Below, piece by piece: positions 1-8,923 of a DNA stretch of 56,478 nucleotides. A model generated the notes under the pieces. The model did not search any database, was not told where the DNA came from, and saw only the letters and a list, made by a program, of their open reading frames with translations. A program made the position numbers and the translations under genes. The DNA is from Psychromonas ossibalaenae ATCC BAA-1528 (GTDB lineage Bacteria; Pseudomonadota; Gammaproteobacteria; Enterobacterales; Psychromonadaceae): assembly GCF_000381745.1 (NCBI RefSeq), contig NZ_KB906997.1:1-56478 (forward strand), read 5' to 3'. The stretch's first letter is position 1. Every line of letters starts with the position of its first letter.

Positions 1-45
1 TCGGCTGAAGTGCATTTTTAGTGCAGAGAATAATGGTTAAATAGC

Positions 46-978
46 ATGAAATTACTGCGTGGTATTCACAATCTAAAAAATGAGCACCGAGGCTGTGTAT
101 TAAGTATCGGTAACTTTGATGGAATACATTTAGGCCATCAAGCGGTTCTGAATCGTTTACTAATAGAGGCGCAGCGCCTTAATGTACCAGCCGTTGTTTT
201 GACTTTTGAACCTCAGCCGGCGGAGCTGTTTGCTGGAGATAATGCACCGGCGCGTTTAAGCCGCCTGCGTGATAAGTTCGTGCAGTTAGATAAACAAGGC
301 CTAGACCGTTTATTATGCGTCTCTTTTACGCATCATTTTGCCAATTTAAGTGCTGAAGATTTTATTGCAGAACTACTGATTAAGAAACTGGATATAAAAT
401 ATCTGGTGGTTGGTGATGATTTCCATTTTGGTTATCAGCGTAAAGGTGATTTTGCACTGCTTCAAGATGCCGGTAAAAAGTATGGGTTTGAAGTGATTGA
501 TACACAGAGTTTAATGCAGAGCGAGCTGCGTATCAGCAGCACCCGTATTCGTGATGCTTTAGCGCAGGGGGACTTACAGCGTGCCTCTGAAATGCTGGGA
601 CGGAAATACAGCATTGCCGGCAGAGTTGTGCATGGTCAGAAGCTTGGCCGTACAATCGGTGTGCCGACTGCAAACCTGCTTTTAAAGCGTCGTGTTTCGC
701 CTGTCTCCGGCGTTTACGTTGTATCGGTTGCGGGTATAAATGAAAAAGTTTATCAGGGCGTTGCTAATATCGGCCAGCGTCCGACTGTACAGGGAGTTCG
801 CCAGCAGTTAGAAGTGCATCTGTTTGACTTCAACGCGGATCTCTACGGACAGCAGTTAGAAGTAATATTAGAAGAAAAACTGCGTGATGAAGTACGTTTT
901 GATTCATTCGCAGAATTAAAAATTCAAATAGATAAAGATATTGAGCTGGCCAGACAGTGGCACAATAAAAAATCGTAA
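46..978 (+). CDS. ribF: Bifunctional riboflavin kinase / FAD synthetase
   Basis: This enzyme phosphorylates riboflavin to FMN and adenylylates FMN to FAD in the cytoplasm. The N-terminal half shows the nucleotidyltransferase signature SIGNFDGIHLGHQ (about residues 20-32) and the later ISSTRIRDAL motif of FAD synthetases. The C-terminal half (about 185-305) is the riboflavin kinase domain with GRTIGVPTANL and the GVYVV strand. At 310 residues it has the usual length. It lies 28 bases upstream of ileS, the order found in many gammaproteobacteria, so the two are probably cotranscribed. The first 45 bases of the window hold no recognisable gene. Confidence 0.97.
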   Translation: MKLLRGIHNLKNEHRGCVLSIGNFDGIHLGHQAVLNRLLIEAQRLNVPAVVLTFEPQPAELFAGDNAPARLSRLRDKFVQLDKQGLDRLLCVSFTHHFANLSAEDFIAELLIKKLDIKYLVVGDDFHFGYQRKGDFALLQDAGKKYGFEVIDTQSLMQSELRISSTRIRDALAQGDLQRASEMLGRKYSIAGRVVHGQKLGRTIGVPTANLLLKRRVSPVSGVYVVSVAGINEKVYQGVANIGQRPTVQGVRQQLEVHLFDFNADLYGQQLEVILEEKLRDEVRFDSFAELKIQIDKDIELARQWHNKKS

Positions 979-1006
979 TTACACATTATGTTAATGGAAA
1001 ATTAAA

Positions 1007-3841
1007 ATGAGTGACTATAAAAAAACGTTAAACCTACCTAAAACAGGTTTTCCGATGCGTGCAAACCTTGCCAATCGTGAACCAAATATGTTGAAAAACT
1101 GGTACAGCAAGGATCTTTACGGAAAGATCCGTGCAGCGAAAAAAGGTAAAAAAACATTCATTCTGCATGACGGTCCTCCGTACGCAAATGGTGATATCCA
1201 TATCGGTCACTCGGTTAACAAAATTCTTAAAGATATTATTATCAAATCAAAAACGCTTGCTGATTTTGATGCGCCGTACATTCCCGGCTGGGATTGTCAT
1301 GGTCTGCCGATCGAATTAAAAGTAGAGCAGAAACACGGTAAGCCGGGTAAAAAATTAACGCCGGCTCAGTTCCGTATTAAGTGTCGTGAATATGCCGCTC
1401 GTCAGGTTGACGGTCAGCGTAAAGACTTTAAACGTCTTGGTGTGTTAGGTGAATGGGAAAACCCATATCTGACCATGAATTTTGACACAGAAGCAAATAT
1501 TGTACGTGCTTTGGCTAAAATTATTGAAAATAAACATCTGCACAAAGGCTCTAAACCTGTGCACTGGTGTACAGACTGCGGCTCTGCCTTAGCTGAAGCA
1601 GAAGTTGAATACGAAGATAAAAAATCACCTGCGATTGATGTTGCATTTACAGCGGTTAATCCGGATCAGGTTGTCAGCGGCTTTACTCCTCAAGCCGATG
1701 ACTTAGGTACAGGTGATGTTTGTCTGGTTATCTGGACTACAACACCGTGGACACTGCCGGCTAACCGCGCAGTGGCACTGGCTGAAAAAGTTGAATACTC
1801 ATTAGTTCAGGCAGGCGAGCGCCGTTTAGTGTTAGCATCACATTTAGTTGCTGACTGTATGGCGCGTTATGAGATTGATGATTTTAAAGTATTAGCTATC
1901 TGTACTGGTATTGATTTAGAGAAAAAACTATTCAATCATCCGTTCCTTAAAATCGAAGTACCTGCGATTGTAGCCGATCACGTTACTATTGAAGCGGGTA
2001 CGGGTTGTGTACATACCGCTCCCGGCCATGGTCAGGACGATTACTCGGTTGGTTTACGTTACGATTTAGAAGTGGCGAATCCGGTTGGTGATAACGGTGT
2101 ATTTAGAGAAGATACTGAATTCTTTGCCGGTTTACATGTATTTAAAGCAAATGACCGTGTTGTTGAAGTACTGCAGGAACATAATGCATTGTTATGTCAT
2201 AAGCCGTTATTACACAGCTACCCGCACTGCTGGAGACATAAAACGCCAATCATTTTCCGCGCTACGCCGCAGTGGTTTATCTCAATGGATCAGAAAGGCC
2301 TGCGTGACAGTGCATTAGGCGAAATCAAAGATGTTAAATGGATCCCGAGCTGGGGCCAGAACCGCATTGAGAAAATGATCGAAAACCGTCCTGACTGGTG
2401 TATCTCTCGCCAGCGTACCTGGGGTGTGCCGATTACACTGTTTGTAAATAAAGAAACAGACGAGCTGCATGAAAACAGTGTTGAGATGATGGAGCTTATT
2501 GCCCGTAAAATTGAAAAAGAAGGTATTCAGGCATGGTGGGATTTAGATCCTGAATCACTGCTTGGTTTTGAAGCTGACCAGTACCGTAAAGTAACCGATA
2601 CCTTAGATGTATGGTTCGACTCAGGTACAACACACTCTGCTGTAGTTGGTGTGCGTGATGAATATACTCAGGAATCCGGCGAACAGTCTGACATTGATCT
2701 GTATCTTGAAGGTTCAGATCAGCACCGCGGCTGGTTCCAGTCGTCGCTGATGACCAGTATGGCAATTAAAAATAAAGCGCCGTACAAAGAAGTATTAACA
2801 CACGGTTTTGTGGTTGACGGACAAGGCAAAAAAATGTCGAAGTCTTTAGGCAATGTAATGTCTCCGCAGACGGTAATGAACGAGCTGGGCGCCGATGTGC
2901 TGCGTTTATGGGTTGCATCAACTGACTATACTGGTGAAATTACTGTTTCTGATGAGATCTTAAACCGTAGTGCAGACAGCTATCGTCGTATCCGTAATAC
3001 ATCACGTTTCTTACTGGCAAATTTAAACGGTTTTGAGCCGAGCACGGATATTGTACCTAGTGACGAGATGGTGGCATTAGACCGCTGGATCGTTGCACAG
3101 ACGCTAACACTGCAAAATGAAGTGATCGAAGCGTACGAAAGTTACAACCTGCATGTGGTTTACCAGAAACTGATGCACTTTTGTTCAATTGAACTGGGCA
3201 GTTTCTATCTGGATATCATTAAAGATCGCCAGTACACAGCAAAAACTGACAGTAATGCACGCCGCAGCTGTCAAACGGCATTGTTCCATATTGCTGAAGC
3301 ACTAGTACGTTTAATGGCGCCGATCTTAAGCTTTACGGCTGATGAGATCTGGGGACGTATGCCGGGTGAACGTGATGAATTTGTTTTCACTGATGTCTGG
3401 TATGATGGTTTATTTGGCCTTTCTGATAATGAAGCATTAAGTAATGATGCCTGGGCAAACCTGATTTCTGTGCGTGCAGAAGTGAATAAAGCATTAGAGC
3501 TGGCACGTAAAGAAAATGTAATCGGCGGCGGTCTTGAAGCTGAAGTAACACTTTACGCATCACCTGAACTGACCACATTATTAAACACTCTGGAAGATGA
3601 GTTACGTTTTGTTCTGATTACTTCTCAAGCTGAGATTAAACCGTTAACGGATGCACCTGACAGTGCAGTTGAAACTGAAGTAGAAGGTTTATCTGTTGCT
3701 GTTGCTAAAAGTGCCGCTGAGAAGTGTGACCGCTGCTGGCACCATAATGAAGAAGTAGGTAAGCATGAAGCTCATCCTGAATTATGCGGCCGTTGTGTAA
3801 CAAATATTGACGGCGCTGGTGAAGTACGTAAATTTGCTTAA
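1007..3841 (+). CDS. ileS: Isoleucyl-tRNA synthetase
   Basis: This class I aminoacyl-tRNA synthetase charges tRNA-Ile and edits misactivated valine. The ATP-binding HIGH motif is seen as NGDIHIGHS near residue 65, and the KMSKS loop as [10 protein letters not shown] near residue 607. The CP1 editing domain contains the [13 protein letters not shown] and [14 protein letters not shown] motifs. The C-terminus carries a zinc finger with cysteine pairs CDRC and CGRC, as in the bacterial zinc-containing type. Its 944 residues are close to the E. coli enzyme. It follows ribF and precedes lspA, with a hairpin terminator between ileS and lspA. Confidence 0.98.
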   Translation: MSDYKKTLNLPKTGFPMRANLANREPNMLKNWYSKDLYGKIRAAKKGKKTFILHDGPPYANGDIHIGHSVNKILKDIIIKSKTLADFDAPYIPGWDCHGLPIELKVEQKHGKPGKKLTPAQFRIKCREYAARQVDGQRKDFKRLGVLGEWENPYLTMNFDTEANIVRALAKIIENKHLHKGSKPVHWCTDCGSALAEAEVEYEDKKSPAIDVAFTAVNPDQVVSGFTPQADDLGTGDVCLVIWTTTPWTLPANRAVALAEKVEYSLVQAGERRLVLASHLVADCMARYEIDDFKVLAICTGIDLEKKLFNHPFLKIEVPAIVADHVTIEAGTGCVHTAPGHGQDDYSVGLRYDLEVANPVGDNGVFREDTEFFAGLHVFKANDRVVEVLQEHNALLCHKPLLHSYPHCWRHKTPIIFRATPQWFISMDQKGLRDSALGEIKDVKWIPSWGQNRIEKMIENRPDWCISRQRTWGVPITLFVNKETDELHENSVEMMELIARKIEKEGIQAWWDLDPESLLGFEADQYRKVTDTLDVWFDSGTTHSAVVGVRDEYTQESGEQSDIDLYLEGSDQHRGWFQSSLMTSMAIKNKAPYKEVLTHGFVVDGQGKKMSKSLGNVMSPQTVMNELGADVLRLWVASTDYTGEITVSDEILNRSADSYRRIRNTSRFLLANLNGFEPSTDIVPSDEMVALDRWIVAQTLTLQNEVIEAYESYNLHVVYQKLMHFCSIELGSFYLDIIKDRQYTAKTDSNARRSCQTALFHIAEALVRLMAPILSFTADEIWGRMPGERDEFVFTDVWYDGLFGLSDNEALSNDAWANLISVRAEVNKALELARKENVIGGGLEAEVTLYASPELTTLLNTLEDELRFVLITSQAEIKPLTDAPDSAVETEVEGLSVAVAKSAAEKCDRCWHHNEEVGKHEAHPELCGRCVTNIDGAGEVRKFA

Positions 3842-3868
3842 TCAGTAATAAAGAAAAATTGAATTTAG

Positions 3869-3906
3869 ACGCCTTAGTTATGAAAATGATTTAAGGCGTT
3901 TTTTTT
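3869..3906 (+). terminator. Intrinsic terminator after ileS
   Basis: An 8 bp stem (ACGCCTTA paired with TAAGGCGT) is followed directly by a run of eight T. It lies about 30 bases after the ileS stop and upstream of lspA. It may attenuate rather than abolish read-through, because ileS and lspA are normally cotranscribed. Confidence 0.75.
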
Positions 3907-3929
3907 AGCTGATTTAATTGAGATAAAAA

Positions 3930-4445
3930 ATGACTGAGATAATACAAAAATCGGGACTGCGCTGGTTATGGCTTTCAGCTGTTATGCTGATACTGGATCA
4001 AGCAACGAAATACTGGACAGTACAGGCATTAGATTTATATGAATCCTATGAGGTGCTTTCGTTTTTTAATTTTACCTATGCCCGGAATTACGGGGCGGCT
4101 TTCAGCTTTTTAGGTGATGCCGGCGGCTGGCAGAAGTATCTGTTTACCGCTATCGCTTTTGTCGTTTCATCTTTTTTAATTTATTCGCTAAAAAAGAACA
4201 GTCAGACGCAGCGCTGGACAAATATTGCTTATGCACTGATTTTATCGGGGGCTGTTGGTAACGTCATGGATCGTTTGATGTTTGGTTATGTTGTTGATTT
4301 CTTAGATTTTGATTTAGGTTTTTACCGCTGGCCTACTTTTAATGTTGCGGATATCGCTATTTTTATCGGTGCCGCCATGATTATATTAGAGTCCATTTTT
4401 GTACCAGAAACAAAAGAAGAGAATAAAGGGCAGGAAAATGAGTGA
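3930..4445 (+). CDS. lspA: Lipoprotein signal peptidase (signal peptidase II)
   Basis: This inner-membrane aspartyl protease removes signal peptides from diacylglyceryl-modified prolipoproteins. The 171-residue protein has four hydrophobic segments. Both family motifs are present: RNYGAAFSF near residue 50 and the catalytic aspartate regions GNVMDR and FNVADIAIF in the C-terminal half. The start has GAG about 10 bases upstream. The stop overlaps the fkpB start by 8 bases (ATGAGTGA), so the two genes are translationally coupled. Confidence 0.97.
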   Translation: MTEIIQKSGLRWLWLSAVMLILDQATKYWTVQALDLYESYEVLSFFNFTYARNYGAAFSFLGDAGGWQKYLFTAIAFVVSSFLIYSLKKNSQTQRWTNIAYALILSGAVGNVMDRLMFGYVVDFLDFDLGFYRWPTFNVADIAIFIGAAMIILESIFVPETKEENKGQENE

Positions 4446-4887
4446 GATTAAAAGTAAATCCATTACACAAGACAGTGAAGTTCTGATGCACTTTTCAATT
4501 CGCCTGGCTGACGGTTCGGCTGTTGACAGTACCAAGGTTGACAATAAACCGGCAAAGTTTGTGATGGGTGACGGCAGTTTAACGCCTGGTTTTGAAGACT
4601 GTTTAGTCGGCTTAAATGAAGGCCAGTCAGAGACTTTTACACTTGCGCCGGAATCTGCATTTGGTCTGCCTAATCCAGATAATATCCATCATCTTGAACT
4701 GAGCAAGTTCAGCAGTGATGTACCGGCTGAAGTCGGTACTATTATCAGCTTTACTCAGCCGGACGGCAGCGAAATTCCAGGTATTATTCGTGAAGTGATT
4801 GCTGACAGTGTGACGGTGGATTTTAATCACCCGCTTGCAGGGCAGACATTAACATTTGAAGTCGACGTATTAGAAGTTTTAAACTAA
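4438..4887 (+). CDS. fkpB: FKBP-type peptidyl-prolyl isomerase, SlyD-like
   Basis: This is a small SlyD-like FKBP (FkpB, formerly SlpA) that isomerises proline bonds and acts as a chaperone. The FKBP core shows VLMHFSIRLADGSAVDST at the N-terminus and the family C-terminal stretch VDFNHPLAGQTLTFEVDV. The start at 4438 was chosen because it overlaps the lspA stop and gives the expected 149 residues. A longer frame from 4399 would lie inside lspA. It belongs to the lspA-fkpB-ispH group, but ispH is separated by an array of decayed copies of this gene's own 3' end. Confidence 0.93.
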   Translation: MSEIKSKSITQDSEVLMHFSIRLADGSAVDSTKVDNKPAKFVMGDGSLTPGFEDCLVGLNEGQSETFTLAPESAFGLPNPDNIHHLELSKFSSDVPAEVGTIISFTQPDGSEIPGIIREVIADSVTVDFNHPLAGQTLTFEVDVLEVLN

Positions 4888-5180
4888 CGTGCGTTCTGTG
4901 TGGCTGTTGATTTTAATCAAGCTGTACCGATGAGTCCGGCCAAGTCGTAATAATTAAAGTAGGCGTGTTAAAAGTTATAAACTAAAGCGTGTGTGCTGTG
5001 GCTATTGATTTTAATCAAGCTGTACCGATGAGTCCGGCCAAGTCGTAGTAATTAAGGTAGGCGTGTTAAAAGTTTTAAACTAAAGCGTGTGTGCTGTGGC
5101 TATTGATTTTAATCAAACGATGCCGATGAGTCAGGCCAGTTATAATACTGAAATCGATGTGTTAGAAATTTTAAACTAAA
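4888..5180 (+). repeat. Three decayed tandem copies of the fkpB 3' end
   Basis: After the fkpB stop a unit of about 98 bases occurs three times. The conserved block TTTTAATCAA starts at 4911, 5009 and 5107, and each unit ends in AAACTAA. Each unit resembles the last 90 or so bases of fkpB (from TTTTAATCAC at 4821 to the stop at 4887). Copies 1 and 2 are nearly identical to each other and carry in-frame stops and an 8-base expansion. Copy 3 still translates without interruption as a C-terminus similar to FkpB: AIDFNQ, then EIDVLEILN and a stop. No start codon or complete FKBP domain is present, so these look like non-coding remnants. Whether they affect ispH expression is unknown. Confidence 0.85.
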
Positions 5181-5212
5181 GCCTAGTGCTGTAGTTAATT
5201 TAGAGGTTACCC

Positions 5213-6157
5213 ATGAAAATAATTTTAGCTAATCCGCGCGGTTTTTGTGCCGGAGTGCACCGTGCGATTTCAATCGTTGAGCGTGCTTTAGATCTGTTTA
5301 CTCCGCCTATTTATGTTCGCCATGAGGTGGTACATAACCAGTATGTGGTGGACGGTTTAGAAGCGCGCGGTGCTGTTTTTGTGGAAGAGTTAGATGATGT
5401 GCCCGATGACCAGATTGTTATTTTCAGTGCTCATGGTGTTTCGCAGGCGGTACGTAATGAAGCCAAGCGTCGAGAATTAAAAGTTTTTGATGCAACCTGT
5501 CCCTTAGTAACTAAAGTGCATATGGAAGTAACGCGCGCCAGCCGCCGCGGTCAGGAATGTATTTTAATCGGTCATCATGGTCACCCGGAAGTGATTGGTA
5601 CCATGGGCCAGTATGATAATCCGGCTGGTGGTATTTATTTGGTTGAGTCGCCTGAAGATGTAGCAAAACTGAAGGTTAAAAATACAAAAAGCCTCTGTTA
5701 CAGCTCGCAGACCACTTTGTCTGTTGATGATACCGCGAGTATTATTAATGCGCTGCGTGAAAAATTTCCGGAGATTGAGGGGCCGCGCAAAGATGATATT
5801 TGTTATGCGACACAGAACCGTCAGGATTCAGTGAAAGATCTGGCACAAAAAGCGGATCTTGTTTTAGTGGTCGGCTCTACTAACTCATCAAACTCTAACC
5901 GCCTGCGTGAAAAAGCCAGCTGTGTTGGTGTCAATGCCTATCTTATTGACAGCGATAAAGATATTCATCCAGGCTGGCTTGAAAATGTTAATGTTGTCGG
6001 CGTTACAGCAGGAGCATCTGCCCCGGAAGTATTGGTTCAAGCAGTGGTTGATAAGCTCAAAGAACTGGGGGGAAGTCTAGTTGTTGAGAACCCGGGGGTC
6101 GAAGAAAATACAGTTTTTGAAGTTCCGGCTGAGCTGCGTGTTAAACAGATCGACTAG
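5213..6157 (+). CDS. ispH: 4-hydroxy-3-methylbut-2-enyl diphosphate reductase
   Basis: This is the last enzyme of the MEP isoprenoid pathway. It reduces HMBPP to isopentenyl and dimethylallyl diphosphate with a [4Fe-4S] cluster. The N-terminal [14 protein letters not shown] motif, [11 protein letters not shown] and the third cluster-cysteine region CYATQNRQ are all visible, giving the three conserved cysteines. SSNSNRL is the conserved substrate-binding loop. The length of 314 residues is typical. GAGG sits 8 bases before the ATG. The gene closes the ribF-ileS-lspA-fkpB-ispH group. Confidence 0.98.
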   Translation: MKIILANPRGFCAGVHRAISIVERALDLFTPPIYVRHEVVHNQYVVDGLEARGAVFVEELDDVPDDQIVIFSAHGVSQAVRNEAKRRELKVFDATCPLVTKVHMEVTRASRRGQECILIGHHGHPEVIGTMGQYDNPAGGIYLVESPEDVAKLKVKNTKSLCYSSQTTLSVDDTASIINALREKFPEIEGPRKDDICYATQNRQDSVKDLAQKADLVLVVGSTNSSNSNRLREKASCVGVNAYLIDSDKDIHPGWLENVNVVGVTAGASAPEVLVQAVVDKLKELGGSLVVENPGVEENTVFEVPAELRVKQID

Positions 6158-6253
6158 AAATAATATAAGAATCAGGTCTTTGTTATGGAAGGCCTGATAA
6201 ATAATACAGCAAAAATTTTATATCAATATTTTTAACCAAATAGGTCTCGAAAG

Positions 6254-6286
6254 GAGATTATTCACGATGCTGAATAACTCTTTTTT
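6254..6286 (+). terminator. Intrinsic terminator downstream of ispH
   Basis: The arms GAG-A-TTATTCA and TGAATAA-CTC pair with a single bulged A, around a 6-base loop, and are followed by six T. It lies about 97 bases after the ispH stop and would end the ribF-ispH transcript. Confidence 0.7.
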
Positions 6287-6314
6287 ACTATGATTTAATG
6301 TGCAACAAGTCATC

Positions 6315-6348
6315 GCTAAAACAAATTTAGTTATCTTGTTGTTTTAGC
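6315..6348. repeat. Inverted repeat, 10 bp perfect arms
   Basis: GCTAAAACAA at 6315-6324 is the exact reverse complement of TTGTTTTAGC at 6339-6348, with a 14-base loop. No T-tract follows, so it is either an RNA hairpin or a protein-binding dyad. Its role is unknown. Confidence 0.55.
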
Positions 6349-6846
6349 TGAAAATATTTTACCTCTTATCCAGACCAATTATTTCATTAGTATTTCCCCT
6401 GCTTAGGCGCCTATAAATGCATGTGCCTATTTTTCTTTACAGCTTACAGTATCTGTTAACTTAATCAGATAGTTAGATGGTAAAGCACTGCTTCGCATAA
6501 TGATTTGTTGAACAGGTTGTTACTAACTTTTTCTATTGTCATTGAGCGGTTAAGTATTTCACTGTTATTCTATGTTTTGTTATTACCCATAAATAAAATG
6601 CTGTTTTTTTCGCCGCTGATTAATAAAAGTATGATGTGTAACATTAAAACCAGATAACTTACTCGATAATATTGGTTTTACATCTGATAAAATTCGAATA
6701 TATTTATCAACTGCTGTTTGGCCGGGATGTAAAAAGGAATTTTCATCAGCATCTTGATTCTGCTTTTATCAATACTCATTTTACCTGTATTTACAGATTA
6801 ATATTAAATTTCGCTGTCAATAATGATTGATAGACAAGGATGTTAT

Positions 6847-7380
6847 ATGAAAGAAAAGGGATTTAGCTTAATTGAAATAATGGTCAGCTGCTTCATTTTT
6901 GCGATCGGCTGCTTAAGTTTGGCCGGTATGCAGTCAGTGGCTGTTAAATCATTAATTGAAGTAGAACAGCGCGCACTTGCAGACTCATTACTGGTTGATA
7001 TTACGGAACGTATGCAGATGAACAGAGCCTGGTTATCGAACAGTGCCAACAATTACATTGTCAGCAGTGTTCAAGATGATACGTCTGTTCAGCCCGATTG
7101 TGCCAAAAAGGGGGCTTTGAGTGATTGTGCCGGTGAAGATATTAAAGCTAATGATCTGTTTGAGTGGAAGAATAAACTTCTCACTGCGCATGTTGCAGGT
7201 TCTACTCAAGGTTTGATTAATGCAGATGCATGCATTCTAGATGATGGGAATGGTATTGGCATTGTTGATATTACCATTACTTGGCAGGAACAAGCAGAAC
7301 CGTCAAAGATAAAAGCATGCGGCATTAAAAGTTCTGACCGCCGTCAGGTTACTACAAAGTATTATATCGGTAATTCATAA
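6847..7380 (+). CDS. pilV: Type IV pilus minor pilin PilV, copy 1
   Basis: A minor pilin that helps prime type IV pilus assembly together with PilW, PilX and PilY1. The N-terminus is a class III prepilin leader, KEKG followed by FSLIEIMV, for cleavage by PilD after the glycine, and continues with a hydrophobic helix. LAGMQSVAVKS is typical of PilV. The start at 6847 was chosen over 6823 because AAGGA lies 6 bases upstream and it gives a short leader. It opens the first pilus unit and ends in a TAATG overlap with pilW. A homologue with the same layout lies at 13801. Confidence 0.9.
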   Translation: MKEKGFSLIEIMVSCFIFAIGCLSLAGMQSVAVKSLIEVEQRALADSLLVDITERMQMNRAWLSNSANNYIVSSVQDDTSVQPDCAKKGALSDCAGEDIKANDLFEWKNKLLTAHVAGSTQGLINADACILDDGNGIGIVDITITWQEQAEPSKIKACGIKSSDRRQVTTKYYIGNS

Positions 7381-8396
7381 TGACAGTTCCTGTTAATCTC
7401 CCTGCTTTGCAAATTAATAAAGCCCATTCCCTATTTTTCAAACACAAAGGTTATACCATTGTTGAGCTGATGGTGGTGCTGGTTGTTTCTCTATTTTTAG
7501 TTGGCGGTATCCTAAGTGTGTTTGTTGCTACTAAAGCACTTACCAAAGAAACTATTTCAGCCAGCGCCCGGCAGGAGAATGCTGCTTATGCTCTGCAGGC
7601 ATTAAGCCGGGATTTAAAGCAAAGTTATTTTTTTGCCGAAGCATCCGGTGAAAACAATGGTTTATGGCTGTCTCCTCCTGCAATTCTTGCAAAAGATGAT
7701 TGTTTAGATAATAAAAATATGGGGACGTTTCCTTCCGGTGCCGGCTCGTTTAGAGCTCTGTGGGCCGCTGTAAAAGAGAGCGGGGCTGAACCGACAATGT
7801 CTTGTATTAAGGATACAGCCCCTTCGACGGAATTGATTAGTGAAAGTGATTATATTTCAATCAAGCGTGCACGGGGACTGTATCAGACAGGAAACTACCA
7901 GGAAGACCGCTATTACTTATCGATAAGCCCCTCTGGTATAACTGTAATACCGGGCAATGCCACTGCGGGCAAGGAAAAACTATGGGAGTACATACACCAT
8001 GTTTATTACCTGGACAGTGAAGCTGGTGTGCCGCGTTTACTGCGAATGAAGCTTGAACTTGGCAAGATGGGGGATGCGGAGGTCATCGCAGAAGGCATTG
8101 AAAAAATGAAGTTTATGTTTGCACTTGATAAGGCACTTGAAGCAGCTCGGGACGGCAGTGCTCATGATTTTGTAAACAGCGCTGCAGTGACTGATGCAGA
8201 TTGGAATGACGGGCGAGTAATAGGAGTAAAAATATTTTTACTGGTACGCTCAAAGGAAGAGGCTGCTGGTGTGCATGATACGGCAACTTATCAGCTTGGT
8301 GACTATGATCATACAGTCACTGGAGATGGTTACAAAAGAGAAGTAGTCTCGCGGACCCTGATGTTTACCAATAATACGAGGTTCAGCGATGATTAA
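7380..8396 (+). CDS. pilW: Type IV pilus minor pilin PilW, copy 1
   Basis: A prepilin-like protein of the PilW family, a minor component of the pilus tip-priming complex. The class III leader ends in KHKG before YTIVELMVVLVV, preceded by an unusually long leader of about 23 residues. The body contains the PilW-type stretch ARQENAAYALQALSRDLKQ, which is also present in copy 2. The ATG overlaps the pilV stop by one base and the 3' end overlaps pilX, so translation is coupled. A start inside the gene, closer to the leader, cannot be excluded. Confidence 0.88.
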   Translation: MTVPVNLPALQINKAHSLFFKHKGYTIVELMVVLVVSLFLVGGILSVFVATKALTKETISASARQENAAYALQALSRDLKQSYFFAEASGENNGLWLSPPAILAKDDCLDNKNMGTFPSGAGSFRALWAAVKESGAEPTMSCIKDTAPSTELISESDYISIKRARGLYQTGNYQEDRYYLSISPSGITVIPGNATAGKEKLWEYIHHVYYLDSEAGVPRLLRMKLELGKMGDAEVIAEGIEKMKFMFALDKALEAARDGSAHDFVNSAAVTDADWNDGRVIGVKIFLLVRSKEEAAGVHDTATYQLGDYDHTVTGDGYKREVVSRTLMFTNNTRFSDD

Positions 8397-8838
8397 AATA
8401 AAAAAACAACAGGGGGCTGTACTCTTTTTTGTACTTATTACCCTGCCTATGCTTGTTGTACTGGGGCTTATGTTAGTTGAAAACTCATCAGTTGATTTAA
8501 AAATGGTGGACGCAAGAGTCGTGCGTAATGACTCTAATATTAGATTAACATCCGCTGCCTCGGCACTTTTAACATCGATCAAAACGCCGTCTTTATTTGC
8601 TAATGCCGAAAACGGTGAGGGTATTTCAGAGCCGGTTCCTCTTGATGTGAGTAACGTAGTAACAGTCAAAAGTGAAGTTAACTGTATGAGACGTAAAGAT
8701 GCCAACGGCGATGATTTTCAGTGCCGTTATTTAGAGGTGAAGTTTACGCATCAGTTCGGCAGAGAGAAAAAAGACTCAAGCCGCTGGGGAAGCAACTCAA
8801 TGGCGATTGGTGTTGAGCAGCCTCATATCGCTCATTAA
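8389..8838 (+). CDS. pilX: Type IV pilus assembly protein PilX, copy 1
   Basis: A PilX-type minor pilin. The N-terminus KKQQGAVLFFVLITLPMLVV matches the PilX N-terminal signature of a short basic leader, a glycine, then a hydrophobic helix. It has 149 residues and overlaps the end of pilW by 8 bases. The C-terminal portion contains a conserved stretch, CRYLEVKFTHQFGRE, which corresponds to CKYLEVSFIHLYGRE in the second copy. An 85-base gap separates it from pilY1. Confidence 0.87.
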   Translation: MIKIKKQQGAVLFFVLITLPMLVVLGLMLVENSSVDLKMVDARVVRNDSNIRLTSAASALLTSIKTPSLFANAENGEGISEPVPLDVSNVVTVKSEVNCMRRKDANGDDFQCRYLEVKFTHQFGREKKDSSRWGSNSMAIGVEQPHIAH

Positions 8839-8923
8839 AGACAATGCTGAATTTGTTGTTCACTAACTGAGTGGCGACGTTTCACAGTATACGGAAATTT
8901 AAGTTTTAGTAGGGTAAAGGATT

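Larger units (their letters stand above)
6158..6846. other. Long non-coding stretch between ispH and pilV
   Basis: No convincing gene is seen in these 689 bases. They contain a terminator at 6254-6286 and an inverted repeat at 6315-6348. The remainder is AT-rich and is presumably the promoter region of the pilus unit, though no unambiguous promoter could be assigned. Confidence 0.6.

Noticed and set aside
6269-6297. Eight-codon frame after AAGGAG downstream of ispH
   Set aside because: It coincides with the intrinsic terminator at 6254-6286 and is best explained as part of that structure.
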